Source: an uncultured bacterium (GTDB lineage Bacteria; Acidobacteriota; Thermoanaerobaculia; Thermoanaerobaculales; Thermoanaerobaculaceae). Taken from it: a DNA stretch of 48,684 bases. Positions within the stretch are counted from its first letter, which is position 1; each line of letters starts with the position of its first letter. Of the stretch, positions 10,991 to 19,215 are shown in pieces. Where the stretch lies: the NCBI GenBank assembly GCA_937924755.1, contig CALEVZ010000051.1, positions 1-48,684 of the forward strand, written 5' to 3'. The notes beneath the pieces were generated by a model, which saw only the letters and a program-made list of their open reading frames with translations, ran no database searches and had not been told where the DNA came from. The position numbers and the translations under genes were made by a program.

Positions 10991-13414
10991 ATGCCTGGGC
11001 GGGTTGATCTTACGTTCAGAAAAAGGGAATTTTTGTGGGCAGGACGGTGCCGATGGCTGGTGTACGGGACGCTCCTCGTGCTGGGCGCTGTCGGGCCTGG
11101 AGCCCGATCCTCGGTGGCGGCTCCGATGGAGGCGTCCCTTCCAGGGCGGCCCATCCACCTCCTCAACGGAGCCATCACACCTGCAACCAGGTTGTCCCCC
11201 GAGGCGGCCGATCTCCTGCGTCGGCCGCCCCAGGGGACCGCGCACGTGCTGATGCAGCTCTCCGGCATTCCGGGACCCGCGGAGCGGGCGCAACTGGCCC
11301 GGTTGGGTGTCGAGCTCCACGATTACATCCCCGAGGGGGCCTGGATTGCCGCCCTGCCCGGGCGGAGCCTGCCCACCCTGGCCGAGCTCGAGGGGATGAC
11401 GTTCCTGAAGCTGTGGGGGCCCCACGACAAGCTCCACCCGGACCTCACCCGGGGGCAGGTGGGGCCCTGGGCGGCGGATGAAAAGAGTGGGTTAATCAAC
11501 CTTTTTCTTTTTCTGCACAAGGACGTGGACCTGGGCGAGGCCAGGACGCTCATCGAGCGGCATGGGGGACTAGCGGTGCAGGAGTGGGTCTCCGACCATG
11601 CCTGGTCCTGCTGGCTGCCGCGGGAGGCGGTGGCGGCCCTGGCCCAGCTGGAAGAGGTGTACTGGCTTGAGGTCTACCCCCCGCCGCTGGAGCCCAGCAA
11701 CGACGGCGCCCGTGCCAACCTCAACGTCAACGCCGTCGCCGCCGCCCCCTTCAACCTCACCGGCAGCGGCATCAACGTCTTCGTCTTCGACGGCGGGCGC
11801 GCCCGTACCACCCACGAGCAGCTAGCGGGCAAGATCACCTCCGTGGACAGCGCCTCGGTGAGCGACCACCCCACCCATGTGGCCGCCACCGTGGCCGGCA
11901 CCGGCACTGGGCAAGCCCGGGCCCGGGGGATGGCCCCCGGGGCGTGGATCCTCACCGCCGGCTACGCCCAGGGTGGGGGGGGGTTGTTTTACGACTCCTA
12001 CGGCGATATGGTCACCGACTATTCGGCGGCCCGCAACACCGCCGGCCGGCCGGCCAACATGGCCACCAACTCCATCGGTTCCAACGTCGCTGCCAACGGC
12101 TACGACTGCAACCTGCACGGCGTGTACGGGCAATCCTCTCGCATGATCGACCGCATCGTGCGCGGCGACGAGGCGGGCATCGCCGGCGACTACAAGCGCT
12201 ACATCGTCACCTGGGCGGCGGGCAACGAGCGCACCGGCGGCACCCCCGCCGGCCGCTGCGGGGGAGGGTTCAACACCCTGGGGCCGCCCTCCAGCGCCAA
12301 GAACCCCATCCACGTGGGGGCTACCAACTCCGACTACGACAGCATGGCCTCTTTTTCGTCCTGGGGACCCACCGCCTCGGGGTGGCTGAAGCCCAACGTC
12401 ACCGGCCCCGGGTGCGAGATCTACGGGGAGGGCAGCATTTACTCCGCCACCTCCTCGTCCGCCACCTCCTACGGCCTCATGTGCGGCACCTCCATGGCCA
12501 CCCCGGCGGTGGCCGGGGTGGTGGCGCTCGTCCTGCAGGACTACCGCGCCCAGTACAATACCACCGACGACCCCCTCAACGCCGCCGTCAAGGCCCTACT
12601 TATGCACACCGCCAAGGACCTGGGCCCCCCCGGGCCCGACTACATGGCGGGTTACGGACGGGTGGACGCGCTCGCGGCGGTGTCCCTGCTGCGGCGGGCG
12701 GCGGCCGGCCAGACCGACGCCTATTTCCACGATGTGCTGCGCCACGCCCCCGTCGCCGTCAACCACGGGGACACCCACGTCTTCACCGTGCCGGTGCCCG
12801 CCGGTACCGCCGAGCTGAAGGTCACCCTGGCCTGGGACGACCCGGCGGCGGCGGCCCCCTCCACCGGGGCCCTCACCAACGACCTGGACCTGGAGGTGCG
12901 GGACTTTGCCGACACCGTGTACTACCCCTGGATCCTCAACCCCAGCCAGCCGTGGCTCTGCGCCACCACCGGGGTGAACACCGTGGACAACCAGGAGCAG
13001 GTGGTGGTGAAGAACCCCACCCCCGGCACGTGGACCATTCACCTCAAGGGCACTTCGGTACCCCAGGGCCCCCAGAGCTTCGGCCTGGTGTACTCCCTCA
13101 CCCCGGACCCGGGGGACACCGTGACTCGAGTCATCGACTACGACCCGGCGGTGGCCAACGGCGGATTCGAAGGCGATGGCTCGTGGACCTATTCCGGTAG
13201 TCCGGTGCGGGACAACTCCCAGGCCCGCTCGGGGAGCTGGTCGCTGCGGCTCGGTGGGGCCAACAACCGGGACGACCGAGCGAGCCAAGTGCATACCATC
13301 CCCGCCAACGCCACCGCCGCCCGGCTCTCCTACTGGCTGCGCATCTCTACCGCCGACAACACCTCGGGCAACGACTGGCTGGCCGTCTACGTCATCCCCA
13401 CCGACGGTAGCTAG
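10991..13414 (+). CDS. Secreted subtilisin-like (S8) serine protease, ends at in-frame TAG
   Basis: This is the first and catalytic part of a very large secreted protein. The start is ATG 10991, preceded by GGAGGT; a hydrophobic signal segment (WLVYGTLLVLGAVGPGA) follows. Residues about 60-240 look like a propeptide. The S8 domain has catalytic D267 (VFVFDGG), H296 (SDHPTHVAA), oxyanion N412 (WAAGNE) and S501 (GTSMATPAVAGV), all intact. A P-proprotein-like beta domain follows (about 570-720). The next domain, a MAM/CBM-like jelly roll (NGGFEGDGSW onward), is cut in its middle by TAG at codon 808. The frame stays open beyond, see the following entries. If TAG stops translation, an active protease with a truncated C-terminus could still be made. 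Confidence 0.85.
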   Translation: MPGRVDLTFRKREFLWAGRCRWLVYGTLLVLGAVGPGARSSVAAPMEASLPGRPIHLLNGAITPATRLSPEAADLLRRPPQGTAHVLMQLSGIPGPAERAQLARLGVELHDYIPEGAWIAALPGRSLPTLAELEGMTFLKLWGPHDKLHPDLTRGQVGPWAADEKSGLINLFLFLHKDVDLGEARTLIERHGGLAVQEWVSDHAWSCWLPREAVAALAQLEEVYWLEVYPPPLEPSNDGARANLNVNAVAAAPFNLTGSGINVFVFDGGRARTTHEQLAGKITSVDSASVSDHPTHVAATVAGTGTGQARARGMAPGAWILTAGYAQGGGGLFYDSYGDMVTDYSAARNTAGRPANMATNSIGSNVAANGYDCNLHGVYGQSSRMIDRIVRGDEAGIAGDYKRYIVTWAAGNERTGGTPAGRCGGGFNTLGPPSSAKNPIHVGATNSDYDSMASFSSWGPTASGWLKPNVTGPGCEIYGEGSIYSATSSSATSYGLMCGTSMATPAVAGVVALVLQDYRAQYNTTDDPLNAAVKALLMHTAKDLGPPGPDYMAGYGRVDALAAVSLLRRAAAGQTDAYFHDVLRHAPVAVNHGDTHVFTVPVPAGTAELKVTLAWDDPAAAAPSTGALTNDLDLEVRDFADTVYYPWILNPSQPWLCATTGVNTVDNQEQVVVKNPTPGTWTIHLKGTSVPQGPQSFGLVYSLTPDPGDTVTRVIDYDPAVANGGFEGDGSWTYSGSPVRDNSQARSGSWSLRLGGANNRDDRASQVHTIPANATAARLSYWLRISTADNTSGNDWLAVYVIPTDGS

Positions 13415-13756
13415 CAGTACCTCCTGGACCTTTATCACAACGGCATCATGAAGCGGGGCAACAACGACTTCGAGACGCCCCGTTGGGCGGAGGTGGGCAA
13501 CATCGACCTCCTGCCCTGGGCCGGCAAGGAGGTGCGCATCCTCTTCCGGGGGTACACCGGCGCCAGCGGGGTGACCACCTTCTGGGTCGACGACGTACGT
13601 CTGGAGATGGCCACTCCCACCCCCTGCACCCCGCCCGCGGCCCCCGCCGACCTGCAAGCCGTGGCGGCGGGGGACAACCGCATCGACCTCAGCTGGAGCC
13701 CGGTGAGCGCCGCCAGCTACCTGGTCTACCGGGCCACGGCGGCGGGCGGGCCTTAG
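13415..13756 (+). pseudogene. Continuation of the S8 protease frame between two TAG codons
   Basis: Directly after the first TAG (13412-13414) the same frame continues as QYLLDLYHNGIMKRG and completes the jelly-roll domain (TTFWVDDVRLE). A fibronectin type III-like domain then begins (PAAPADLQAV, then IDLSWSPVSAASYLVYRA). It stops at TAG (13754-13756), exactly where such domains usually carry Tyr (GGP-stop-SQIAAGL; compare GGPYxQIA). Protein domain boundaries run straight across both stops, so this is one ancestral gene with two nonsense codons, not separate genes. An internal ATG (13448) gives a short frame with no plausible ribosome site. Confidence 0.75.
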
Positions 13757-13804
13757 AGTCAGATTGCCGCCGGCCTGACCGGGACCTCCTACAGCGACCC
13801 CGAC

Positions 13805-16087
13805 GTGCACGGCGGGGTGACCTACTACTACGTGGTGCGGGCCTTCAACCCCCCCTCCTGCGAGTCGCCGGACTCGGCGGAAGCCTCAGCCACGGCGCAG
13901 GGGAGCTGCACCCTCGCCCCCTCCTTCGCCGGACTCACCTCGGTGGGGGCTTCCGGGGAGAGGTGCCTGCTGGAGCTCAGCTGGGCGGCGGGGACGGCCC
14001 GCTGTTCGGGCGGCAACCCGTTGGTGTACAATGTCTACCGCTCCACGGTGGCCAACTTCACCCCCGGGCCGGGCACCCTGCTGGCCAGCTGCGTCACCGC
14101 TACCCGCTTCGAGGACGCCAGCGCCGTGGCGGGCACCACGTATTACTACGTGGTGCGCGCCGAGGACTCGAGCCGCGACGGCGCAGGCCCCTGCAACCGC
14201 GGCAACGAGGAGGGCAACGGGGTGCGCCTGTCGGGGGCCGCCGGCAGCTTCGGCTCGGTGGTTCTCTACGCCCACAACTTCGACGATCCCCCCTCCCCCG
14301 CTGACTGGTGGGGGACCGGATACACCTTCGGCAACCCCTACACGTTGGGCACCTGTGCCTCGCGGACCTTCGTCACGGACTGGCACTACCCCACCACCGG
14401 CCGGTGCACCGGCAACACCGCCGCCGCCTTCCAGGCGGGCTCCAACCCCAAGCGCTACCGCAACTACAACAACGGGGCGCTGATCCTGGGCCTGCCGCCG
14501 GCGGGCGGGGATCCCGGCGGCATTCTCCTGCCAGCCAGCGCCACCACCGTCACCCTCACCTTCAACCACTGGTACAGCTTCGAGTTGGGGGGGTGGGACG
14601 GAGGACGACTGATGCTATCCACCAGTTGGCCCTCCTTCATCCAGATCGCCCCGGTGGGGGGCTATTCGGGTACGATTCAGAACACCACCGGGTACTGCCA
14701 CCCCTTCCCGGGCCAGCCCGCCTACGTCAACGCCTCTTCGGGGTGTGCCTCGGCCACCTTCGACCTTTCAGCTTACGCCGGGCAGCGGGTGTGGCTGGCC
14801 TGGAACCTGGGGGCCGACAGCAGCGGTACCGCCGAGGGGTGGTACATCGACAACGTGCAGCTCACCGCCACGGTGCCCACCTCCTGCACCCCCGTGCCGC
14901 AACCGGTGGGGGCGTTCACGGTGCGTTCGGGGGACGGGGCGAATTTCTTGGAGTGGGTGAACCCCACCAACGGCCCCTACGCCGGCACGGTCATCCGCGC
15001 CCGCACCGACACTTTCCCCGTAAGCCCCACCGACGGGGTGGCGGTGACCACCCACAGTGGCGGGCCGGGATCCTACGGCAGCTTCACCCACGCCGGGTTG
15101 ACCAACGGCACCACCTACTATTACGCCGCCTTCGTGGACGACGGCGGCGGCGGCTACTCCGCCGCTCGCCGGGCCACCGTCGAGGTGACCCGGGAGGTTG
15201 CCCTGGGGGGCACCTGCGTGCGAGTCCCCAACGTCCGCCTGGAGCGCTGTCGCGCCTGTGGTTGGGAGGCCCCGTCGGGGCGGGATGTCGGGGTGGCTGA
15301 GCTGCTCCTGGCGCCCCAGTACTCCTCGGTCGGCGAGGTGGTGGATGCTCTAAAGGCCGCCGGCTACAGGGAGCTGTTTCTCACCGAAGATGTAATCGCG
15401 GAGGTGCTGACCTTCGGTCCGCGCGTGTACGTGGCGAGTCTGACTGGGGACTTGCGCGACCTCTACCTGGACAGCGAATCCAGCCACGTGCTCGCCCAGC
15501 TGGCGACCGCTGGGCAGGGTGGGGTGCCGCTGGACCTCGGCCAGCGGCGCTGCACGGTGCGCCTGCCCAAGGTGGGCGAGGGGGAAAACGGGGTCGTGTT
15601 CGATTACGAGGAAGCCGATAACTCGGTGCTCAAGCTGGCCAAACCGCGCCCCTACTCCCGCGAGCACATCCGCGAGGAGTGCGAGGTGACCGCCTTCTTC
15701 TCGGGCCAAGGGATTCCCGTTCCGGCCATCCTCGACCACGACCCGTGGGGCAGCTTCTGCATCAAAAAGCGGCTGGCCGGGCAGTCGCTGGCGGTGCTGT
15801 ATGACCAGTTGGGACCCGCCGAGGCGCCGCTGCACCGGCGGGTCCGCCGGGAGGTGGAGCGCTTCACCCTTCGTCTGATCGAACTGTTCGAGAACTACCC
15901 CGAGGCCAAGACCTCGTTGTCTCCCAACAACATCTTCGTCGTGGTGGACGGCGAGGAATGCCGCTGTCTGCTGGTGGACACCGGCCCGGCACCCAGTCAC
16001 GACTACTCGCGTTTCGATTTCACGGAGTACTGGGAGCGGGTGGTCCCGGAAAAGATCGCCCGCTACCGTCAGGTGGGATATATCTAG
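13805..16087 (+). CDS. C-terminal part of protease frame: Fn3/jelly-roll domains fused to kinase-like domain
   Basis: Open for 760 codons from GTG 13805, in the same frame as the protease (readable from 13757). Order: rest of Fn3-1, Fn3-2 (about 13905-14230), a second MAM-like jelly roll (VVLYAHNFDD to GWYIDNVQL, 14260-14860) and Fn3-3 (14890-15180). Then the character changes abruptly. VRVPNVRLERCRACGW (15218 on) resembles the second half of a YgiT/MqsA zinc finger, followed by a protein-kinase-like fold: a glycine-rich loop VGEGENGVVFDY (near 15575), VLKLAKP with a candidate ATP Lys, IREECEVTAFF, IKKRLAGQSL, SLSPNNIFV and LLVDTGPAP. The HxD catalytic motif is not recognisable. An extracellular array joined to a cytosolic-type kinase suggests a deletion fusion. 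A separate kinase gene could start at GTG 15218. Confidence 0.6.
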   Translation: MHGGVTYYYVVRAFNPPSCESPDSAEASATAQGSCTLAPSFAGLTSVGASGERCLLELSWAAGTARCSGGNPLVYNVYRSTVANFTPGPGTLLASCVTATRFEDASAVAGTTYYYVVRAEDSSRDGAGPCNRGNEEGNGVRLSGAAGSFGSVVLYAHNFDDPPSPADWWGTGYTFGNPYTLGTCASRTFVTDWHYPTTGRCTGNTAAAFQAGSNPKRYRNYNNGALILGLPPAGGDPGGILLPASATTVTLTFNHWYSFELGGWDGGRLMLSTSWPSFIQIAPVGGYSGTIQNTTGYCHPFPGQPAYVNASSGCASATFDLSAYAGQRVWLAWNLGADSSGTAEGWYIDNVQLTATVPTSCTPVPQPVGAFTVRSGDGANFLEWVNPTNGPYAGTVIRARTDTFPVSPTDGVAVTTHSGGPGSYGSFTHAGLTNGTTYYYAAFVDDGGGGYSAARRATVEVTREVALGGTCVRVPNVRLERCRACGWEAPSGRDVGVAELLLAPQYSSVGEVVDALKAAGYRELFLTEDVIAEVLTFGPRVYVASLTGDLRDLYLDSESSHVLAQLATAGQGGVPLDLGQRRCTVRLPKVGEGENGVVFDYEEADNSVLKLAKPRPYSREHIREECEVTAFFSGQGIPVPAILDHDPWGSFCIKKRLAGQSLAVLYDQLGPAEAPLHRRVRREVERFTLRLIELFENYPEAKTSLSPNNIFVVVDGEECRCLLVDTGPAPSHDYSRFDFTEYWERVVPEKIARYRQVGYI

Positions 16088-16124
16088 GGTTTCGGCTCGA
16101 CGGCGCGAGGCCGGGCTTCGCGGG

Positions 16125-16173
16125 GGTGTCCGCACCGCTGGGTGCACGGGCCTCTGGCCCGCCCTCACGGTCG
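16125..16173. repeat. Dispersed intergenic repeat, copy A
   Basis: The stretch from GGTGTCCG through CTGGGTGC and TCTGGCCC to CCCTCACGG matches 28225-28272 at roughly 80% by eye, with one single-base gap. More GTGCCCGTGTCC-like units follow at 16215-16230. It fills the gap between the kinase-like domain and the porin pseudogene. Confidence 0.55.
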
Positions 16174-16279
16174 GCATGCTTTGCCCCAGCCGGAACGGGG
16201 GCCGTTTCCCTGTCGGTGCCCGTGTCCGCCTCCCTAACTGCGTTCACGGGCAGTGGCAGCCGGCGGAGAAAAGGCAACC

Positions 16280-16302
16280 GCCGCCGGGGGGTTCCCGGCG
16301 GC
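16280..16302 (-). terminator. Terminator-like hairpin of the porin-cytochrome operon
   Basis: GCCGCCGGG and CCCGGCGGC form a perfect 9-bp stem with a 5-nt loop. On the minus strand it is followed by GGTTGCCTTTTC, a displaced T-run. It lies just past the recognisable end of the porin pseudogene. Confidence 0.5.
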
Positions 16303-16320
16303 AGTTGGGAGTGTTCCGAG

Positions 16321-18029
16321 GGTCAGGTTACAGGGTCCGGCGGAGAGCTGGTCGCACGATATCGAGGTGCCCGTGAGGTTGTCGAGATAGCGGGCGTTGT
16401 CGTTGAAGTCCATAAAGGTGTAAAAGAAGAGTCCCGCCAGGCGAGGCGCCAGCCGGGCCTCGGCGCGGAAGGTGGCATTCCACGAGGTGGAGTCCAGGCG
16501 GGAGCAGATGTGCCAGGCGGTGAAATCGTAGGAAAGGCCCCAAAGCTTGGCGAGGATGTCGGGGGGTGCGCCGAGCCCCAGAGGGTCGGGCCCCTCCTTG
16601 GCCTTCGTGCAGCTGGCATCGAGACCCAGGGTGAGACGGGACCGGCCCTGAGGGTGGTTCCCGTGGCCGGCGTGCAGTAGGTCATTTTAGAGGAGAGTGA
16701 AGCGCCGCTCGTGCCAAACGGTCCGAGTGTAGATCCGCCCGCTCAACCATTCAGGAAGACGCACACCCAGCTTTCCATTGGGAGCACTGCAGCAGGGTGT
16801 CGGTCTTGTCGGGGGCGAGCTCGTAGTTGGCCCGGTCAATGTTTTGGAGGGGTGTTCACCGATGAGGGAGCTCTCCTTGCCCAGGCGGTATGAGGAACGG
16901 GCCGAGGCTCCAGCACGTCCCGGTCGATGGTGGACTGGCGCAGGAAGTCCGGTGGGAAGCCGGACCGCTGGTGGTAACTCTTGCCGCTAAAAGGCCCGGC
17001 GACCGCCTCGGGCTCTGGCACGGCCACGAAGTAGTCGGTGGAGTCGATGCTGTAGGAGCGTGCCCGCATGGCGAAGGTGCCCTTCTTTCCCAGCCGCCGC
17101 CCCGCCGCCAGGGCCAGGGCGTCGAAGTCCGCCTTGTTGTTGGTGGAGATATTCTCCAGGCGGGCTGACACCGCCGTCAACACCGTGGAAAACCCGCCCA
17201 AGTTGGGGTTGGAGATGCGCAGGGTGGTGGTGTTCTTCTCGCTCGGCGGAATCACTCCGCAGGGGAGCACGCCATCGCGGGAGTCGTACCAGACCCGGTC
17301 GTTGAAGACCGGCTGGCGCAGAGCGGGTCGCTCCGTCAGCCCGTAGGTCGGGGTGGGGGCGGGGGCCCGTCCTTCGAACTTCCGGGAAACGGAGCTGCCC
17401 TCCAGCTTCCACGCCTTTCCACGCACATCAGCGACGACACCGGCGTCGCGGGTGCGTTCGTCCACCGTGCGGGTCTGCGACAGCACCTGGCAAGTGGAGC
17501 AGTGGGACGGGGCCAGGGCCTGCCGGTGCCCTTCCCGCCACTTTTCGCGGTAAACGGCCGAAACGGTGAGCCAGCCCGCCGAGGGGATCTCAAGGTCGGT
17601 GCGGTGGTCGAGGAGGTCGTAGTTCACGCGGTACCTGGCGGTGGGGTGGAGGTCGGTGGACCGGGCGACCACCGGCATCTTGACCGCTCCCCGCAGATTG
17701 AGCAGGGGATCGGGGACGAGCCGATGGGGCAGTCGAGTGAAGGAGGTATGGGAACGCACCACCCGGTTGATTTCGATGGCCAGCTGGTGCACCTGGTCGT
17801 GTCCCTCTGGGGCGTCGCTGGACACGGCGAGGAACAGCGTGTCGAAGGCCGCCTCCAGAGCCAGCTCTAGCTCCGATCCCCAGGTGGTGGGGAGGTACTC
17901 GGCGGTCCGCTCGGCCTTGCCGTGGTCATCCACGGCGCGCCCCCCAACGGTGACCGTCCCCGTGCTTTAGGCCAGCGCCGGGCCAGCGAGGAGAGCCAGA
18001 ACGAGCGAATCATGAATGACTCTTCGCAT
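16321..18029 (-). pseudogene. MtrB/OmbB-like outer-membrane porin of an electron conduit, heavily disrupted
   Basis: A beta-barrel outer-membrane protein gene from ATG 18029 with a strong AGGAGAAGG site at 18032-18040. The signal peptide MRRVIHDSLVLALLAGPALA is followed immediately by TAA (17967-17969), then STGTVTVGGRAVDD. The frame runs open to about 16890 with amphipathic beta-strand pattern and a CSTC motif followed by VLSQTRTVDERT, which I associate with porins of porin-cytochrome complexes. Frameshifts follow near 16890-16905 (ARSSYRLGKESSLIG), 16842 (SKT to DRANYELAPDKTDT) and 16780 (GKLGVRLPEWLSGRIYTRT), and a second TAA at 16687-16689. The barrel end (SRLTLGLDASCTKAK, then FYTFMDFNDNARYLDN) is still readable. 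At least five lesions make it a clear pseudogene. Family assignment rests on motif recall and its cytochrome neighbour. Confidence 0.75.
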
Positions 18030-18038
18030 GGCCTTCTC

Positions 18039-18794
18039 CTAACGGGTGAGGTTGCGGCCCTGGCTCGTGATGCCCTGGGAGGGCAGGTCAGAGCCGTGGA
18101 CCTTGGTGTGGCACTGCGTGCACTTCGTGCCGAAGCTCTTGCTTTAGCCGTACTTTCCCAGCACATTGGGGTACGGCTTGCCGCCGACGATGACGGTGCC
18201 AACGGTATCCACCGGCTTCTTCCCCATGTGGAAGTGGAAGCTGTGGCACTGCAGGCAGATCACCGGGTCGTTGGCAACCAGGAGGTTGTCCGCCACCGAT
18301 CCGTGGGGGGTGTGGCAGATGGTGCAGTCCTCCTCCACCGGGTGGTGGGAGGGCAGGAGCATGAGGGCGTGCACCTCCTGGTGGCAGGAGGCACAGGTGG
18401 AGGAAGGGGCCTTCACGGCGTGGATAAAGTGGCACTCGGTGCAGGCCAGCTGATGCGCGTGCGCCGCCGCCGCCCACTCCTCGGCGCCCCGGCTGGCGTG
18501 ACAGGTCAGGCAGGCAGCGCTGTCGCCAGCGGGATCGCCGGTGAAGCGCACCAGGCCTTCCATCTCACCGGTTTCCAGGTGCTGGGTGGGGTCGCCGTGA
18601 CACGCCGCACATCCCACCTCGCCGCCGCGCACCTCCCAGGACTTCAGGCGACCGTGCGTGCTACGCCCGAAGGGAGCGACGACCTGCTCGTGACAGTCAG
18701 CGCAGGCGCTCCACGCGGTGGCGGCCGGCTTCCCCCCCGGCGGGCCGGCGCCGGCCAGGGCCAGGAAGGGTATGAGAAGCACGATGAAGACCAT
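18039..18794 (-). pseudogene. Multiheme c-type cytochrome (DmsE/OmaB-like), premature TAA before last heme
   Basis: A periplasmic multiheme cytochrome expected to pass electrons to or from an outer-membrane porin. The start is ATG 18794 with TGAGGAAAT upstream and a short signal segment (FIVLLIPFLALAGAG). Seven CXXCH heme sites are readable: CADCH, CAACH, CLTCH, CTECH, CASCH, CTICH and CLQCH. TAA at 18144-18146 interrupts GKYG[21 protein letters not shown], removing the eighth heme (CTQCH). The tail [13 protein letters not shown], typical of DmsE-family C-termini, then ends in TAG at 18039. The porin gene begins ten bases later, so this was a two-gene operon. A seven-heme truncated product (651 bp, 18144-18794) could still be made, but its partner is also broken. 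Confidence 0.8.
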
Positions 18795-19215
18795 ATTTCC
18801 TCAACTGTTCTCGAAGATCTAGACAAGTGGCTGAAAGAATAGTAACCTGCCGGTCGATTCTGGTGGCCCGCGGTGGGTGATGACTAGTCGCCTCCGGCAC
18901 GGCGTCGAGGTCTGGATAAAGCCTCCCATGGTCGCCCCACCGGGGCGAAGCGAGGGGCTTCAGCGGAAGCATGTCGTCATCACAGCGTCATTATTGGATC
19001 GGGAATCTGTCGATTCAACCAGCGACGCATCAAGATAGATGCCCACCGAAAGATGTAGCGATAGATTCTCTTGACGGCGGCAGAATCTCGTGTCCGGCGA
19101 GCCTTCGCTTGCCGGAAATGCGAGCGACCGCGAGCGAATCAGGTGACCGGAGTACAATGCTGCGCCCTACGTCGGCGCCGCGGCAGTCGGACGCTGAGGG
19201 CGGGAGGAGGGTGAC
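18795..19215. other. Intergenic region between divergent cytochrome and lysS genes
   Basis: A 421-bp gap with no supportable gene. It holds a 7-bp hairpin TCGCCCC/GGGGCGA (18932-18948), an inverted repeat AGATTCT/AGAATCT (19063-19069 and 19082-19088), and a 9-bp stem TCCGGCGAG/CTTGCCGGA with loop CCTTCG (19093-19116, one G-U pair). A TACAAT -10-like box (19153-19158) lies about 58 bp before lysS. Promoters for both directions must lie here, but no clear -35 box pairs with the TACAAT. Confidence 0.5.

Noticed and set aside
10991-16087. Genome-wide recoding of TAG (for example pyrrolysine or Gln)
   Set aside because: Many ordinary genes here end properly in TAG, and other lesions nearby use TAA or frameshifts, so decay is simpler.
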